DNA of 64,000 bases, taken from assembly GCF_949769225.1 (NCBI RefSeq), contig NZ_CATKPB010000009.1, one strand, 5' to 3'. Below the pieces are notes generated by a model, which ran no database searches, was not told where the DNA came from, and saw only the letters and a program-made list of their open reading frames with translations. Numbering within the stretch: the stretch's first letter is position 1; every line of letters starts with the position of its first letter. Below are positions 41,634-51,500 of this stretch, piece by piece. Made by a program: the position numbers and the translations under genes. Source of the stretch: Peptoniphilus_A genitalis (GTDB lineage Bacteria; Bacillota; Clostridia; Tissierellales; Peptoniphilaceae).

Positions 41634-41639
41634 AGTTGC
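41634..41639 (-). promoter_or_regulatory. Possible extended -10 promoter of prfB-pyrF-pyrE
   Basis: TGT-TATACT is an extended -10 form; no -35 match is found at 16-18 bases. It lies 38 bases before the prfB start. Confidence 0.4.
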
Positions 41640-41860
41640 TATAATGACACTAATATTTTGTTGTAAGATGGGAATAAATTTTGACTTAATGTATTGATTG
41701 GAAATATTTTAATTTGACTTGTAAATTTTTATAAGCTTATTTATTAATATTTTTAATTGTACTTATTAAAATCATAGGTAAAAATTTGCCATTCTTTTGT
41801 CTTTGAAATAAAGTTTAAATTATAATTATCCTTTAATTATAATTCAAAAAAGTATGTAAT

Positions 41861-41886
41861 AAAAAAAGACAGAGATTCCCTCGGTC
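41861..41886 (-). terminator. Second, isolated terminator in the 41.7-42.0 kb gap
   Basis: GACCGAG and CTCTGTC pair with one mismatch around GGAAT, then T7. It is not needed for the toxin transcript if 41997-42031 works, so an untracked RNA may end here. Confidence 0.6.
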
Positions 41887-41996
41887 CTTCAATTTCTTTC
41901 TTTAGATAAGATAACACAAAAATCTTTAAAAAGCTTCTAAGAATGCAATTTACATAAAATATAATGAGTTTATAAATATTACTTATAAATAATTAT

Positions 41997-42031
41997 AAAA
42001 AATATAGACCTATAATAAAACTACAGGTCTA
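41997..42031 (-). terminator. Terminator of the toxin-antitoxin transcript
   Basis: TAGACCT and AGGTCTA pair across a 13-base loop and are followed by TATTTTTTATAA, 27 bases after the toxin stop. Confidence 0.6.
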
Positions 42032-42057
42032 CATAAATCTATAATATTGCCAAAAAT

Positions 42058-42370
42058 TTACTTAAAAAGATCATCATAATTACTCGCTGAATAAAGAACT
42101 CTAGTGACCTCTACTCGATCTTTATCATCATTTACATCATAAAAAATAAGATATTTCTTTACCCTACAAATTCTAATATTTCTATCTTTATATTTCTCAT
42201 ATTTTCTAAATCTCTCAGGCATTACATCTAAATTCTTTATATTTTTTTTCTATTAATTTTATAAGCTTAAGAGCGTCTTTTGGAGAGAAAAGATTATTAG
42301 AGATATAAGTATATATATCTCTAATATCCTTTTTAGCCATATCTGAAACTATTACTTCGTACTTTTTCAT
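42058..42370 (-). pseudogene. RelE/ParE family toxin, frameshifted at an A8 tract
   Basis: From ATG 42370 the frame reads MKKYEVIVSDMAKKDIRDIY and stops at TGA (42217-42215) after 51 codons. Dropping one A from the A8 tract (42249-42242) restores a frame that continues NIKNLDVMPERFRKYEKYKD and ends VLYSASNYDDLFK with TAA at 42060-42058, a normal RelE/ParE toxin of 103 residues that includes the family's R-x-Y and L-x-Y-S segments. The total length, 313 bases, is one more than a multiple of three. It follows its antitoxin by ten bases. Either a real disabling or phase-variable slip, or a sequencing error at the homopolymer. Confidence 0.88.
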
Positions 42371-42379
42371 AACATAGCC

Positions 42380-42688
42380 CTATAAATTTTCTATTTCATC
42401 ATAAATACTTTTAAAGGCATCATCAACGGTCTGATACTGTCCTTTCTCAATCCTTTCAAAACCCTCATCCAATAGATTATTAAGCTCTTCAGTAGAAATT
42501 TCTGAAATATCTATTAAACTTTCGTTGGGAAGTTTTACCTCGAATGGTAATCCTTTATTCATGATTATTTGTCTGTAAAACATATCTATGGCACTAGATG
42601 GTGGAATACCAAGTTTTTTTAATATATATTCTGCACCATCTTTTACTTCCGGTTTCATTCTTATATTTAAATTCGCTGACTTTGACAT
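42380..42688 (-). CDS. RelB/DinJ family antitoxin
   Basis: This 102-residue antitoxin has an N-terminal ribbon-helix-helix (SANLNIRMKPEVKDGAEYIL), the PPSSAIDMFYRQIIMNKGLP segment typical of DinJ-like antitoxins, and an acidic C-terminal toxin-neutralising part (TVDDAFKSIYDEIENL). An AAGGAGTTT site precedes the ATG. It sits ten bases upstream of the toxin gene. Since the toxin is frameshifted, the antitoxin may be kept for autoregulation or because the toxin is intact in some cells. Confidence 0.9.
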   Translation of the reverse strand: MSKSANLNIRMKPEVKDGAEYILKKLGIPPSSAIDMFYRQIIMNKGLPFEVKLPNESLIDISEISTEELNNLLDEGFERIEKGQYQTVDDAFKSIYDEIENL

Positions 42689-42707
42689 AATTAAACTCCT
42701 TTTTTTA

Positions 42708-42735
42708 ATTTTATCAAAATAACATGTTTTGTCAA
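42708..42735 (-). promoter_or_regulatory. Promoter of the toxin-antitoxin module
   Basis: -35 TTGACA (42735-42730), 16-base spacer, -10 TAAAAT (42713-42708). A second TTGACA lies 11 bases upstream at 42746-42741. The spacer holds the palindrome ACATGT, a plausible RHH operator core. Confidence 0.65.
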
Positions 42736-42742
42736 TACTTTG

Positions 42743-43234
42743 TCAATGCTTTTTATTTTTCTTCTTGTCTTTCTTCTTGTCTTTTTTCTTTAATTCTCTT
42801 ATTCTTTTCTCCATTTCACTTTCTAACCAAAAATATGCTTCTGCTCTTTTTTCTTCTGGCTTTTTATAAAAATTTTTAAAATTAATAGACAGAATAGTAA
42901 ATAATAATACTTCTGCTACCATTAAAATTATAAATTTAGAAAGTGAAGAGCTATTCTCTAAAAATAAATCCATAACAAAACTCCCAATAAATAAAATCAT
43001 TGAAATCAAAATTCCATTCATTCCATCATATTTATGTTTAGCTTCTGACTTTTTTTCACTTAACTTAATCAAATTAAGATTATACTCATTGCAATTTTCG
43101 TCTGTTAATATGCTAATAATATCCTCTCTAATATCATTGTCTTTTGTAATGTTTTTAATATACTCATTCAATCCTGCCTCACTAAATTTGTTATCTTGAA
43201 ATATAAGAGCTTTAAAATTTATTTTTGTATTCAT
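42743..43234 (-). CDS. Small two-helix membrane protein with lysine tail (unknown)
   Basis: This is a protein of about 163 residues. The start at 43234 (MNTKINFKALIF) has GGAGGG ten bases upstream; a longer frame to 43270 lacks one. Two hydrophobic segments near residues 85-105 and 110-130 (ILISMILFIGSFVMDLFL and KFIILMVAEVLLFTILSI) bracket a short loop; the C-terminal tail is Lys-rich (KKKDKKKDKKKNKKH), encoded by an A-rich tandem stretch. No family recognised. It lies just upstream of the toxin-antitoxin module in the same direction and may share readthrough. Confidence 0.6.
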   Translation of the reverse strand: MNTKINFKALIFQDNKFSEAGLNEYIKNITKDNDIREDIISILTDENCNEYNLNLIKLSEKKSEAKHKYDGMNGILISMILFIGSFVMDLFLENSSSLSKFIILMVAEVLLFTILSINFKNFYKKPEEKRAEAYFWLESEMEKRIRELKKKDKKKDKKKNKKH

Positions 43235-43270
43235 GGTTATTAACCCTCCTAAATAATATATAATTTTCAA

Positions 43271-43868
43271 ATCTAAGATTTCGCTAAATTTTAAAATTGT
43301 GAATAATTTATTTATTTTTCTATTCTTCTTAAGTCATACTATCACCTTGCCTTTCATAATTTTTAATTTATTTGGAATATACCAATAAATCATAGAAAAT
43401 TATGATTTTTTATAAATTTTTTTAAATTTTAATCTTTTTGTTCCTTTATTTGTATCTTTATATTCCTAATACCTTAAATAATAAAATCTTTTAATTTTCT
43501 AAAAATTCTTTCAAAACAATGATTTTTTCTTTATAGTTACTTTGTTAATGTATAGGGCAGAATATGTATCAATATTCTTTATTTCGGAATATTTCTATTA
43601 ATTTTCTTCCTACAAATAAATTAACTTAAACTTTAAAATAATATAGCTAAAATAAAAATTAATTTTAAATTCTAATTATCTTAAAATTCCACATATTATA
43701 TGTCAGAATAATTTTCAAAAACCTAAATTATTTGATTAATAAGTTTTTCCTATCTTACTATATATGTCAGAATTTAAAAATTTTTTTCTTTCTAGGCACA
43801 GGTTTTTTAATCATTTTTCTCCCACTACATCTAAAGCTACTTAAAGCGAAAAAAATTTTATGAAAAAC
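43271..43868. other. AT-rich non-coding stretch
   Basis: No convincing gene on either strand. It contains two copies of tatatgtcagaat-like words and long A/T runs. It ends at the stacked terminators of the surface operon, so it is probably a spacer. Confidence 0.4.
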
Positions 43869-43960
43869 AAAAAAGACCCTGATACAGAGTCTTAGTAATT
43901 ATTCAAAAAAACCTCTAGCAGGTTATAACATATAAAACATAAAAGGACCTACGAGGTCCT
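43869..43960 (-). terminator. Three further hairpins behind the surface operon
   Basis: In transcript order: AGGACCT and AGGTCCT (43960-43941) with TTTT after it; AACCT and AGGTT (43924-43905) with T7; AAGACTCTG and CAGGGTCTT (43892-43869) with T6. Together with the main terminator they make four hairpins in 135 bases. Confidence 0.75.
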
Positions 43961-43973
43961 AAAATTATGTAAG

Positions 43974-44003
43974 AAAAAAAGGACTCGTGATTGAGTCCTT
44001 TTT
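43974..44003 (-). terminator. Main terminator of the SLH surface protein gene
   Basis: AAGGACTC and GAGTCCTT pair around a six-base loop and are followed by a T7 tract, directly after the stop at 44020. Confidence 0.92.
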
Positions 44004-44019
44004 CTATAGCAAATCAAAA

Positions 44020-47000
44020 TTATTTGATTATAGCCTTCCATTCTTCCATATTGTTTGCAAGTCTTGCAAATTTATGAGTATGGTATGCTTCTACAAGTTC
44101 ATAATAACCCCAGTGTCCCTTATAAGACATGTCTTTGTAATTGTGAACTAGATTTTGGTTTGCATCTATAAAGTTTTTGTCAGGGTATCTGTCATACAAT
44201 TTGTTTAACATAGTAGCTACTTCAGCTCTTGTTATAGAATTGTCTGGTTTGAAAGTTCCATCTGGATAACCCTTAATTCTTTCATTACCATATGCTTGGT
44301 TGATTGCTGCTTCAAACTTGTGACCCTTCACATCTTCAAATGGAGCTACTGTGTCGTTCTTCTTGTCGATGTGGCTAATTAGTAATGCAAGTTCAGCTCT
44401 TGTGATCTTGTCATTTGGTCTAATGTTTTCGCCTTCTTTTTCTAATAAATAACCTTCTCTAAAAGCAGCGTTGATTGCAGCGTTGTACCACATGCCTGCC
44501 TTAGTGTCTTTATAGATATTAGAAGTCTTGTCGCTTAGGTCTAGCTTTTGAAGTCTAGCAACTACTGCTATTGCTTCTGCTCTTGTCATATCTCCATCTG
44601 GTCTAATTGTATCATCTGGATAACCAAAGATATATTGTTCGTGAGTGAAGATATCTTGAACAGGATCTTTTTTATCAGGTACACTTACATAAACTGGGTA
44701 TGTTGGAGTGTAGTGGTCCCTAATCTTAATACCAGGAATTTCTACTTCTGGAACTGGTTGAGGTTCTGGCGTTGGTTCTGGTTTCTTATCTTCTGTTACA
44801 GTTACTTCAACTGGTTTAGAAGTTTTCTTGTCTTTTTCTTTTTGAGTTACCTTGATTTTGTCTCCATCTTTTAGATCTTTATCCTTTGGTACTTCTACAG
44901 TCCAGTCGCCATTTTTGTCAACTTTCCCTGGTACCTTTGTTCCATCAGGAAGCTCAACTACAATATCAGATCCAGCTTTACCTTTACCAGTGATTTTCTT
45001 ATCTCCTGGCTTAACTGGGTCAACAGTTGGTTGATCTGATTGTCCTACTTCAGTGAAAGTCCAAACCAAAGTATATTTGTAATTGTTATCATCTACTTTA
45101 GTAGCATTTGACCAAGTTCCAGCTGTCCAAGTTCCTACTTTATTTCCATCTTCTACTACATCAAATGAAGTAGTTGCAGGTAAGTTTGGTTTTTTGCCTT
45201 GCACTTGTTCTTCGTAAACAGCTTTATCACCAGTTAAGTCTGTAGGTTTTAATTCAGTTATATCTTTTGGAAGATTTCTGTCTGTACCTGTTTTTTCAAA
45301 TACATAGTTGACATTTACTTTACCTTTTTCAGTCCAAGTCCAAGTGCCTGTAAACACGTTATCTGCTTCAGTAGCGCTTACAGTTAATTGGTCCTTATCC
45401 CATTCTACAAATGTCCAAGTACCAATTTTATCTCCGATTTTTTCTTCAACAGCTGTAAATGCAGGTTTGCTTATAGGATTAACTATTGAACCAACATAGT
45501 TAGTTGTATCTTGACGTTTTTGATCTTTTACACCTTGAGGTAGTTCATGGGTTGACTTAACAACCTTATCATCACCAACTATAGATGGATCAATTTTAAA
45601 TACATGACTAACTTTAGCAGTCTTAGTTTCTTCTAAAATCCACTTACCAACATATTGGTTATCTGCATCAGTCGCAGAAACTGTTTGTTGACCTGTTACT
45701 TTTACTCCATTTTTATACCAACCGTCAAATGTCCAAGTACCTTGTAAATCTCCAGTATTAACTGTTTGACCTTGATATGTTGGGAAAGTGATTACTGCTC
45801 CAACTTCTTGACCTGTAAGATTTTTTAATTCTGGTTTTTTGAAGTTTCCAAGTGCATTCTCTGGTTGTTGAACATTTCCACTATCTTTCTTCTTATAGAA
45901 TTCGAAAGTTAAGTTGACTGTTTTTGTGCCCTTCTTCCAAACACCATATAGAGTTACATCTTTTTCGCCTGTAATGTCAATTTTATCATTAGCTTTATAA
46001 GTTGCTGTTGTAGCACTCTTATCAGTACTCCAACCTAGGAATTCACATCCATCAACTCCAGCACCTTGAGGTAATGCTTTTACATCTGCTTTTTCTCCAG
46101 CGATATATTTTGTATTATCAGTTGGGGCTGTTCCTTTTGCTGTTAGTCCACTTGGTGCGTTTAGGTCATATTTTACACTTACTTCTTTAGCAAAGTGTGC
46201 AGTGAATTTAGCTGCTGCATAGATTTCATTTGTCTTTTCTGGAGTTACTTTTTCAGTCTTAACTTTAAAAGTATTGTCTCCATCTTTTGTCCAATGAGTG
46301 AATCTATATCCGTCCATTGCTTTCGCAGTGGAACCTAGAGTAGAACCTGTTGGAGCTCCAGTAATAGCACCAATAGTTTCTTCAGCTTTATCTACAGTAC
46401 CTTTATTTGTATCTTCTGATACATATTCAATCTTAACTTGATTTTCAGTATAAACTGCTTTTAAAGTAATGTCTGATTTAACAGCTGTTCCAAAGTCATA
46501 TGCAGTACCTGATACATTTCCATCTGTTACTAATTGCCATTCTTTGAAAGTATAACCCTTCTTTGTTGGATCAGTAGCTGGTTTTGTCGCAGTTTTTCCA
46601 TCTACAACTTTTTCAGTAGTATTTTCTGTGCCGTTGTCAGCGTTGAAAGTTACAGTATGCTTAGCTTTTGCTTCATATTGTGCTACAAATTCAGCATCTG
46701 CTGTTATTGTTTCAGTTTTCTTTGCTTCATAATCTGGATTCCAGTTTTGAGTCTTAACTTTATAATCTCCTACAGCTTCTATTTTAGGTACTGCAATTTT
46801 TGTATCGCCAAATGTTACATCATCTTTTGGATTTACAAAGAATTTAACATCCTTAGTGTCATCATTAATTTTACCGTGTTTTCCTGCTTTGAATGTAACA
46901 GTTACATATCCATTAGGTTTTGTGTTATCTTTACCACCATTAGGATCCTTTTCAGGTATAACTGATTTAAGCTTATCATATTTGTATATCAAAGTATACT

Positions 47001-48567
47001 TACCATCTTCAGTATAGCCTGCTTTTTCTCCTGGACTTGGCACTGGTCTAGTTGCATTTGCTTTGTATTCATAACCAAGAAATTCAGGTGCTCCATTTAA
47101 ATGTTCAGCTTTAATTGCTTCTCCATTATTGCCTGGTAATTCTGTTGGGTACTCTTTACCTTCTAGCCTGTACTTGGCATTAATAGGATTACCTTGCATA
47201 TCTTGGTATTCAACATTAATCTTCCCTTGTGCTTTTTCTTTATAGATAGCATAGAAAGTTGTTACATCAGCAGTAATAGGTTCTGCATATGTGTTATCTG
47301 TAAATAGTGCACTTGTTGCATCTTTATCTGTATTCCAACCGATAAATTCTTTTTCAGGTTTTCCAGCTGCAACTTCTGGTGGAGTTAAATCTCCCGCACC
47401 TGGAACAGAGATAGGTCCTAAACCTGCCCATGAATCTCCTAGTTTCATTGAGTGACCTATAGTTTGGTCAGCTGGAGCTTGTCCTTTCCAAGTACCACCG
47501 TTAGGATCAAATTTAACTTTTAGGTCTTGGCGAATTGTAAAGATATGAAGTGATTTGTAATCACCTGTTACTTCGTAGTGATAAGGTGTGCCATTATCTT
47601 CAAATGTGCCTGGTCCCCTATCGAATTCAGTTTTCCCTGGAGCCTTCATAGCCATCTTTACACGTCCAGCTGTTATTGGTTCAGAAACTTGTAATGACTC
47701 TAAAGAATCATATCCATATACCTGAATATCCATTAACTTTCCTTCAAAAAATGGCATTTGTTTACTAGATATAGCCTCTGCCCATGAATAATACTGGTTT
47801 CCTGTTAGATTTGTGTTGTTTATAGGAACTTTACTCGTGTTATCATCTACGTTAGTTCTTTGAACTTCTATAGTTGGGATAGCCTTATTTGTATGGTATT
47901 CTGCTCTATAGATAGGGTTTCCTCTTTGACTTATTTCAGCAGATACATTTTCTTGAGAGAAGTTACCAGAAGTTCCTGTCTTCAGACGAATATCAAATCT
48001 ATATTCATTAGGTGCTCGCATTTGCCAATTATCTGTATCATGACTAACCCCTTCTTTATCCCATCCTGGAAGTTTTTTAAATTTATATTTATAGGTAGGG
48101 CCTTTTGGAGTATCTTTTTTTGAATCTGCTAAACCAGCTTGAGTAACGTCTTCTGTTTGTGCAATAGCTGTCTTAGTTGTTTTATCCCATAGGATAAAGT
48201 GAACTGGTGTGCCTATATCTTCTGGTTTAAGGTCATAAGTTGTCCATTGTATGTCTACTGAATAACGTTCTGCATTAGGAATTTCTTCCCCTAATTCAGG
48301 ATTAGAACTTCGTACAGCATTCATAGTTATTGGTTTAGATAACTCCAATCCATCAATATTTGTTTCATTTTTAGAAATAGATTTCCCAGTCAAATCTGTA
48401 AATTCATATACTTTATAAGACTTCCCATCTATATCTTCTAATTTATATTCCGCCTCAACAAATTCTTTCGAATTACTCTCTGCAAAGGTTGGGGACGGAA
48501 AAGTTATTGTCCCCATTACCATTATAAGAGAGAGGAGAGCAGAAATTATTCTTTTTAATTTCTCCAT
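44020..48567 (-). CDS. SLH-anchored repeat surface protein
   Basis: This 1515-residue secreted protein starts with a 29-residue signal peptide (KLKRIISALLSLIMVMGT...SPTFAES). The body holds a Listeria-Bacteroides (InlB B) type repeat around 340-445 (FDPNGGTWKG...AIYKEK), a MucBP-like part to 530, further InlB-like repeats, three SHIRT-like units from about 885 to 1175 (for example VNYVFEKTGTDRNLPKDI with GTWT), and a bacterial Ig-like domain near 1186-1260. A short conserved linker IPGIKIRDHYTPTYPVYVSV leads into three SLH units (about 1304-1500: GYPDDTIRPDGDMTRAEA, NIRPNDKITRAELALLI, GYPDGTFKPDNSITRAEVA). SLH units bind pyruvylated wall polymer. Its ribosome site is within 14 bases of the upstream gene stop, so it ends the operon. 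Confidence 0.88.
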   Translation of the reverse strand: MEKLKRIISALLSLIMVMGTITFPSPTFAESNSKEFVEAEYKLEDIDGKSYKVYEFTDLTGKSISKNETNIDGLELSKPITMNAVRSSNPELGEEIPNAERYSVDIQWTTYDLKPEDIGTPVHFILWDKTTKTAIAQTEDVTQAGLADSKKDTPKGPTYKYKFKKLPGWDKEGVSHDTDNWQMRAPNEYRFDIRLKTGTSGNFSQENVSAEISQRGNPIYRAEYHTNKAIPTIEVQRTNVDDNTSKVPINNTNLTGNQYYSWAEAISSKQMPFFEGKLMDIQVYGYDSLESLQVSEPITAGRVKMAMKAPGKTEFDRGPGTFEDNGTPYHYEVTGDYKSLHIFTIRQDLKVKFDPNGGTWKGQAPADQTIGHSMKLGDSWAGLGPISVPGAGDLTPPEVAAGKPEKEFIGWNTDKDATSALFTDNTYAEPITADVTTFYAIYKEKAQGKINVEYQDMQGNPINAKYRLEGKEYPTELPGNNGEAIKAEHLNGAPEFLGYEYKANATRPVPSPGEKAGYTEDGKYTLIYKYDKLKSVIPEKDPNGGKDNTKPNGYVTVTFKAGKHGKINDDTKDVKFFVNPKDDVTFGDTKIAVPKIEAVGDYKVKTQNWNPDYEAKKTETITADAEFVAQYEAKAKHTVTFNADNGTENTTEKVVDGKTATKPATDPTKKGYTFKEWQLVTDGNVSGTAYDFGTAVKSDITLKAVYTENQVKIEYVSEDTNKGTVDKAEETIGAITGAPTGSTLGSTAKAMDGYRFTHWTKDGDNTFKVKTEKVTPEKTNEIYAAAKFTAHFAKEVSVKYDLNAPSGLTAKGTAPTDNTKYIAGEKADVKALPQGAGVDGCEFLGWSTDKSATTATYKANDKIDITGEKDVTLYGVWKKGTKTVNLTFEFYKKKDSGNVQQPENALGNFKKPELKNLTGQEVGAVITFPTYQGQTVNTGDLQGTWTFDGWYKNGVKVTGQQTVSATDADNQYVGKWILEETKTAKVSHVFKIDPSIVGDDKVVKSTHELPQGVKDQKRQDTTNYVGSIVNPISKPAFTAVEEKIGDKIGTWTFVEWDKDQLTVSATEADNVFTGTWTWTEKGKVNVNYVFEKTGTDRNLPKDITELKPTDLTGDKAVYEEQVQGKKPNLPATTSFDVVEDGNKVGTWTAGTWSNATKVDDNNYKYTLVWTFTEVGQSDQPTVDPVKPGDKKITGKGKAGSDIVVELPDGTKVPGKVDKNGDWTVEVPKDKDLKDGDKIKVTQKEKDKKTSKPVEVTVTEDKKPEPTPEPQPVPEVEIPGIKIRDHYTPTYPVYVSVPDKKDPVQDIFTHEQYIFGYPDDTIRPDGDMTRAEAIAVVARLQKLDLSDKTSNIYKDTKAGMWYNAAINAAFREGYLLEKEGENIRPNDKITRAELALLISHIDKKNDTVAPFEDVKGHKFEAAINQAYGNERIKGYPDGTFKPDNSITRAEVATMLNKLYDRYPDKNFIDANQNLVHNYKDMSYKGHWGYYELVEAYHTHKFARLANNMEEWKAIIK

Positions 48568-48581
48568 AAAATCTCCTTTAA

Positions 48582-51500
48582 TTAATATACAGTATCATTA
48601 AATATACCGTCATTGTATCCTGGCTTACTAGCTTCTAGAGTTACTTCTTGGTCTTCCTCTAATCCTTCATTCAAACCTTGAGAGAATGTTCCATAAGCAT
48701 CTGTAACTATTTTTGCAACTTCAACTCCATCAATCTTAATAATTACAGTTGCACCCGGTACTGATGTTCTTATTCTTAAAGTCTTTAGACCTACAGCTAT
48801 ACTTGCTGCTCCAACTTTAATGCTTTCTTTATTAATCTGAACAATAGCATCATTGATTTCTTTAGTGGAGTTCGTTATTGTCTTATTATCTCCAGATTCT
48901 ATTGCTTTCTTACCTTTTTCAACAGCATCTTTTAAAGCATCAACATCTTTTGATGGTTTATCCTTGATGTCATCTTGCTTCAATCTGTCTTCACCTTCTT
49001 TAATCTTCTTGATTAAATCAAGTTTATCTTGAAGTTCTTTCTTGATAGGATTGTAGTCTTCAGATTCCGGATCTTTTGAACCTGGTATTGCATCAATTTT
49101 ATTTTGAGCATCGCCAATGTTTTCAGGTGTTGGAGCATTTTTAGCCTTATCAACTGCTTTATCGGCTTCTTTTTGTGCAATTGCTTTATCTAAGTTTTCC
49201 TTAGCTTTGTCAACTGCTGCTTGGTTTGTATTAGGATCTCCGTTGTCCCCTTTATCCTTAACTTTTTTAGCTTCATCAAGAGCATCTTTTAGCTCTTTAT
49301 CAACTTTGTTAGTATCAGGTTTAAGGTCTTTGCCGTTTTCTCCACCAATTTCTTCAGCCTTATCAATTGATTCTTTTAACTTAGATGTGTCTACACCTAC
49401 TACCTTAGGATCAGATGTATTATCTGCTTTACCTGGTTCTGAAGCTTTAACTACAACTGTATCTCCATCTACTAGTGGATCTGTTGTTACCTTGTAGTTT
49501 CCATCTCCATCTGCTTTACCTGTAAATGTCTTAGGTTCTCCACCCTTAGGTGTTACTGTTACAGTAACTTCAGCATTTGGTGCTGCTTTACCAGATACAG
49601 AGTTTTCATCTTTGTTAGCTCTGTCAATTGTAGGTTTTTTAGTTTCAACTTTATCTACAACTGTAACTTCTTTTGCTGGTGAAGCTTTACCTGAATCGTT
49701 GATTGTTGATACCTTAATAACTTCATCTTTTTTAGCTGATGGGTCAAGTGGCACTACAATCTTTCCGTCTACAACTTTAACTACTTTGTTTGGATCTTCT
49801 TTAACTTTCCAGCTGCCGTCTCCTTGTTTTTCAACAGTCATTGAATCATTGTCGCCAACTTTAACCTTGATAGTCTTAGCTGTTGGGTCTGCTTTAGTTG
49901 GGTCTGCAATCTTAACACTCTTGTCTCCTGTGTAAACAGGGTCAACATCTGGTGTTTGGCTTGCTTTTTGTACAGGTGCCTTATCGAAAGCTTCATTAGC
50001 TGGTTTTTCTCCATCTTTAAATGTTACTTTGATTTGGTCTCTGTCGTTTAGTGGAAGTTTATCCTTTACAGGAATTTCTAACTTACCATCGCTATTTTCT
50101 TTCACAGTGTCATTTGATCCATCAACTTTCCAAGTCTTACCTGTCTTATCAGCAGGGTCTTTTGTAAGAGTTACAGTTTTTCCATTTTGGTCTGATACTT
50201 CGATTGTTTGAATCTTGTCATCAGCCTTTGGTGCTTCCACTACAACTTTTTCATCTTTTTCTCTTATTGGATCGATTACTGGAGTTGAAAGTTTTGAGCC
50301 TGTATCTGCTTTCCAGTTTCCATCTTTATCTCTTATAACAGTAGTTTCTGCCTTTGGAGATTCAGATTTTCCTGATTCAGTTGCTGTAACAATTACTTTT
50401 GTTCCTGGATCTAATAAATCTTTTAGATCTGCAGTAAAGTCTCCGTTAGCATCTGCTTTAATTGTTGTTCCTTCTGGAAGTAGGTTGTTTCCATTAGCAT
50501 CTGTAATCTTGATTACAGCATCCTTAACAGCTTTACCTTTTACCTTAGTAACTTTTTCATCAGCTTGGTTAGCTGCAACTACATCTGTAGGTTGTGCTGA
50601 TTGTTTTTTGTTTACAGTTAGTGCTGTTGGTGTTTCACCTGTTATAGCTTTAGTAACTTCTTTGTTATCTTTAGTATCTAAAGTTACTGTAAGCTTCTTA
50701 CCGTTATCAGCATTTGTTAATTTATCACCTTGCTTGTAGTCAACTGATAATCCAGCTCCTGTGAACTCATCATTCTTTGCATTGTTGTATGTGAAAATCT
50801 TTTGATTTCCATATACATCTGTAAGAAGAACTCTTAGTCCATCAAGATTTAACTCGTCTCCGTCAGAGTAAACCATCTTATCTGGAGATGCTACTACTTG
50901 CATTCCTGTTACTTTCTTAACATTGAAATCCTTAGCTGAGTCAGGTTGTCCATCTCCATCAGTATCTTTAAATACTACTACAGTTTGTTTTAATGATTCA
51001 GCCTTTGGCGCTAATGTTGCTGTTACATCAATTTTAACTCCTTCTTTAATAGGAGCATCATTTTGTTTAGCTTTGATAGTGTACTTACCAGTTTCTGGGT
51101 CTGCTGTTGCAGTTCCTACTACTTCCTTACCTACCTTAGCTGTAACAGTTGCACCCTTTTCAGCTTCACCAGTAATTGTAGTGAATTTAGGTTCTTTACC
51201 AATATTAGATGCTATAGCTGCTGGTCTTTCTGTTTGACCTGCTTCTGTATCTGGAATCTTGTTATTGTCAAGGTCGTCGAATACTTTAACAGTTTTATCT
51301 GTCGGTTTCTTTTCTCCGTCTTGAACAGTAACTTTTACAGGTGTATCTTTTTCAAGCTTAGGTGTGATTTCCTTAGTTAATTTACCTTGGTCATTTGCCT
51401 TAGCTACGATTTTTTGAGTTTCATTATTAGCATCTTTGTATTCAATTGTAACATCTGCGTTCGGTTCAGTTTCTATTTCAACTGTTGTTTTTGTTGCTGG

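Larger units (their letters stand above)
41640..42057. other. Non-coding gap between the toxin gene and prfB
   Basis: No coding gene is supported. The gap holds a palindrome (41818-41844, AATTATAATTA and TAATTATAATT around a five-base spacer), a terminator (41861-41886) and a second terminator (41997-42031). The two terminators leave about 110 bases between them that could be transcribed separately. Confidence 0.5.

Noticed and set aside
46534..46965. 143-residue Cys/Phe-rich plus-strand frame
   Set aside because: Opposite the SLH protein gene; composition is what the complement of Lys/Glu/Thr-rich codons gives.
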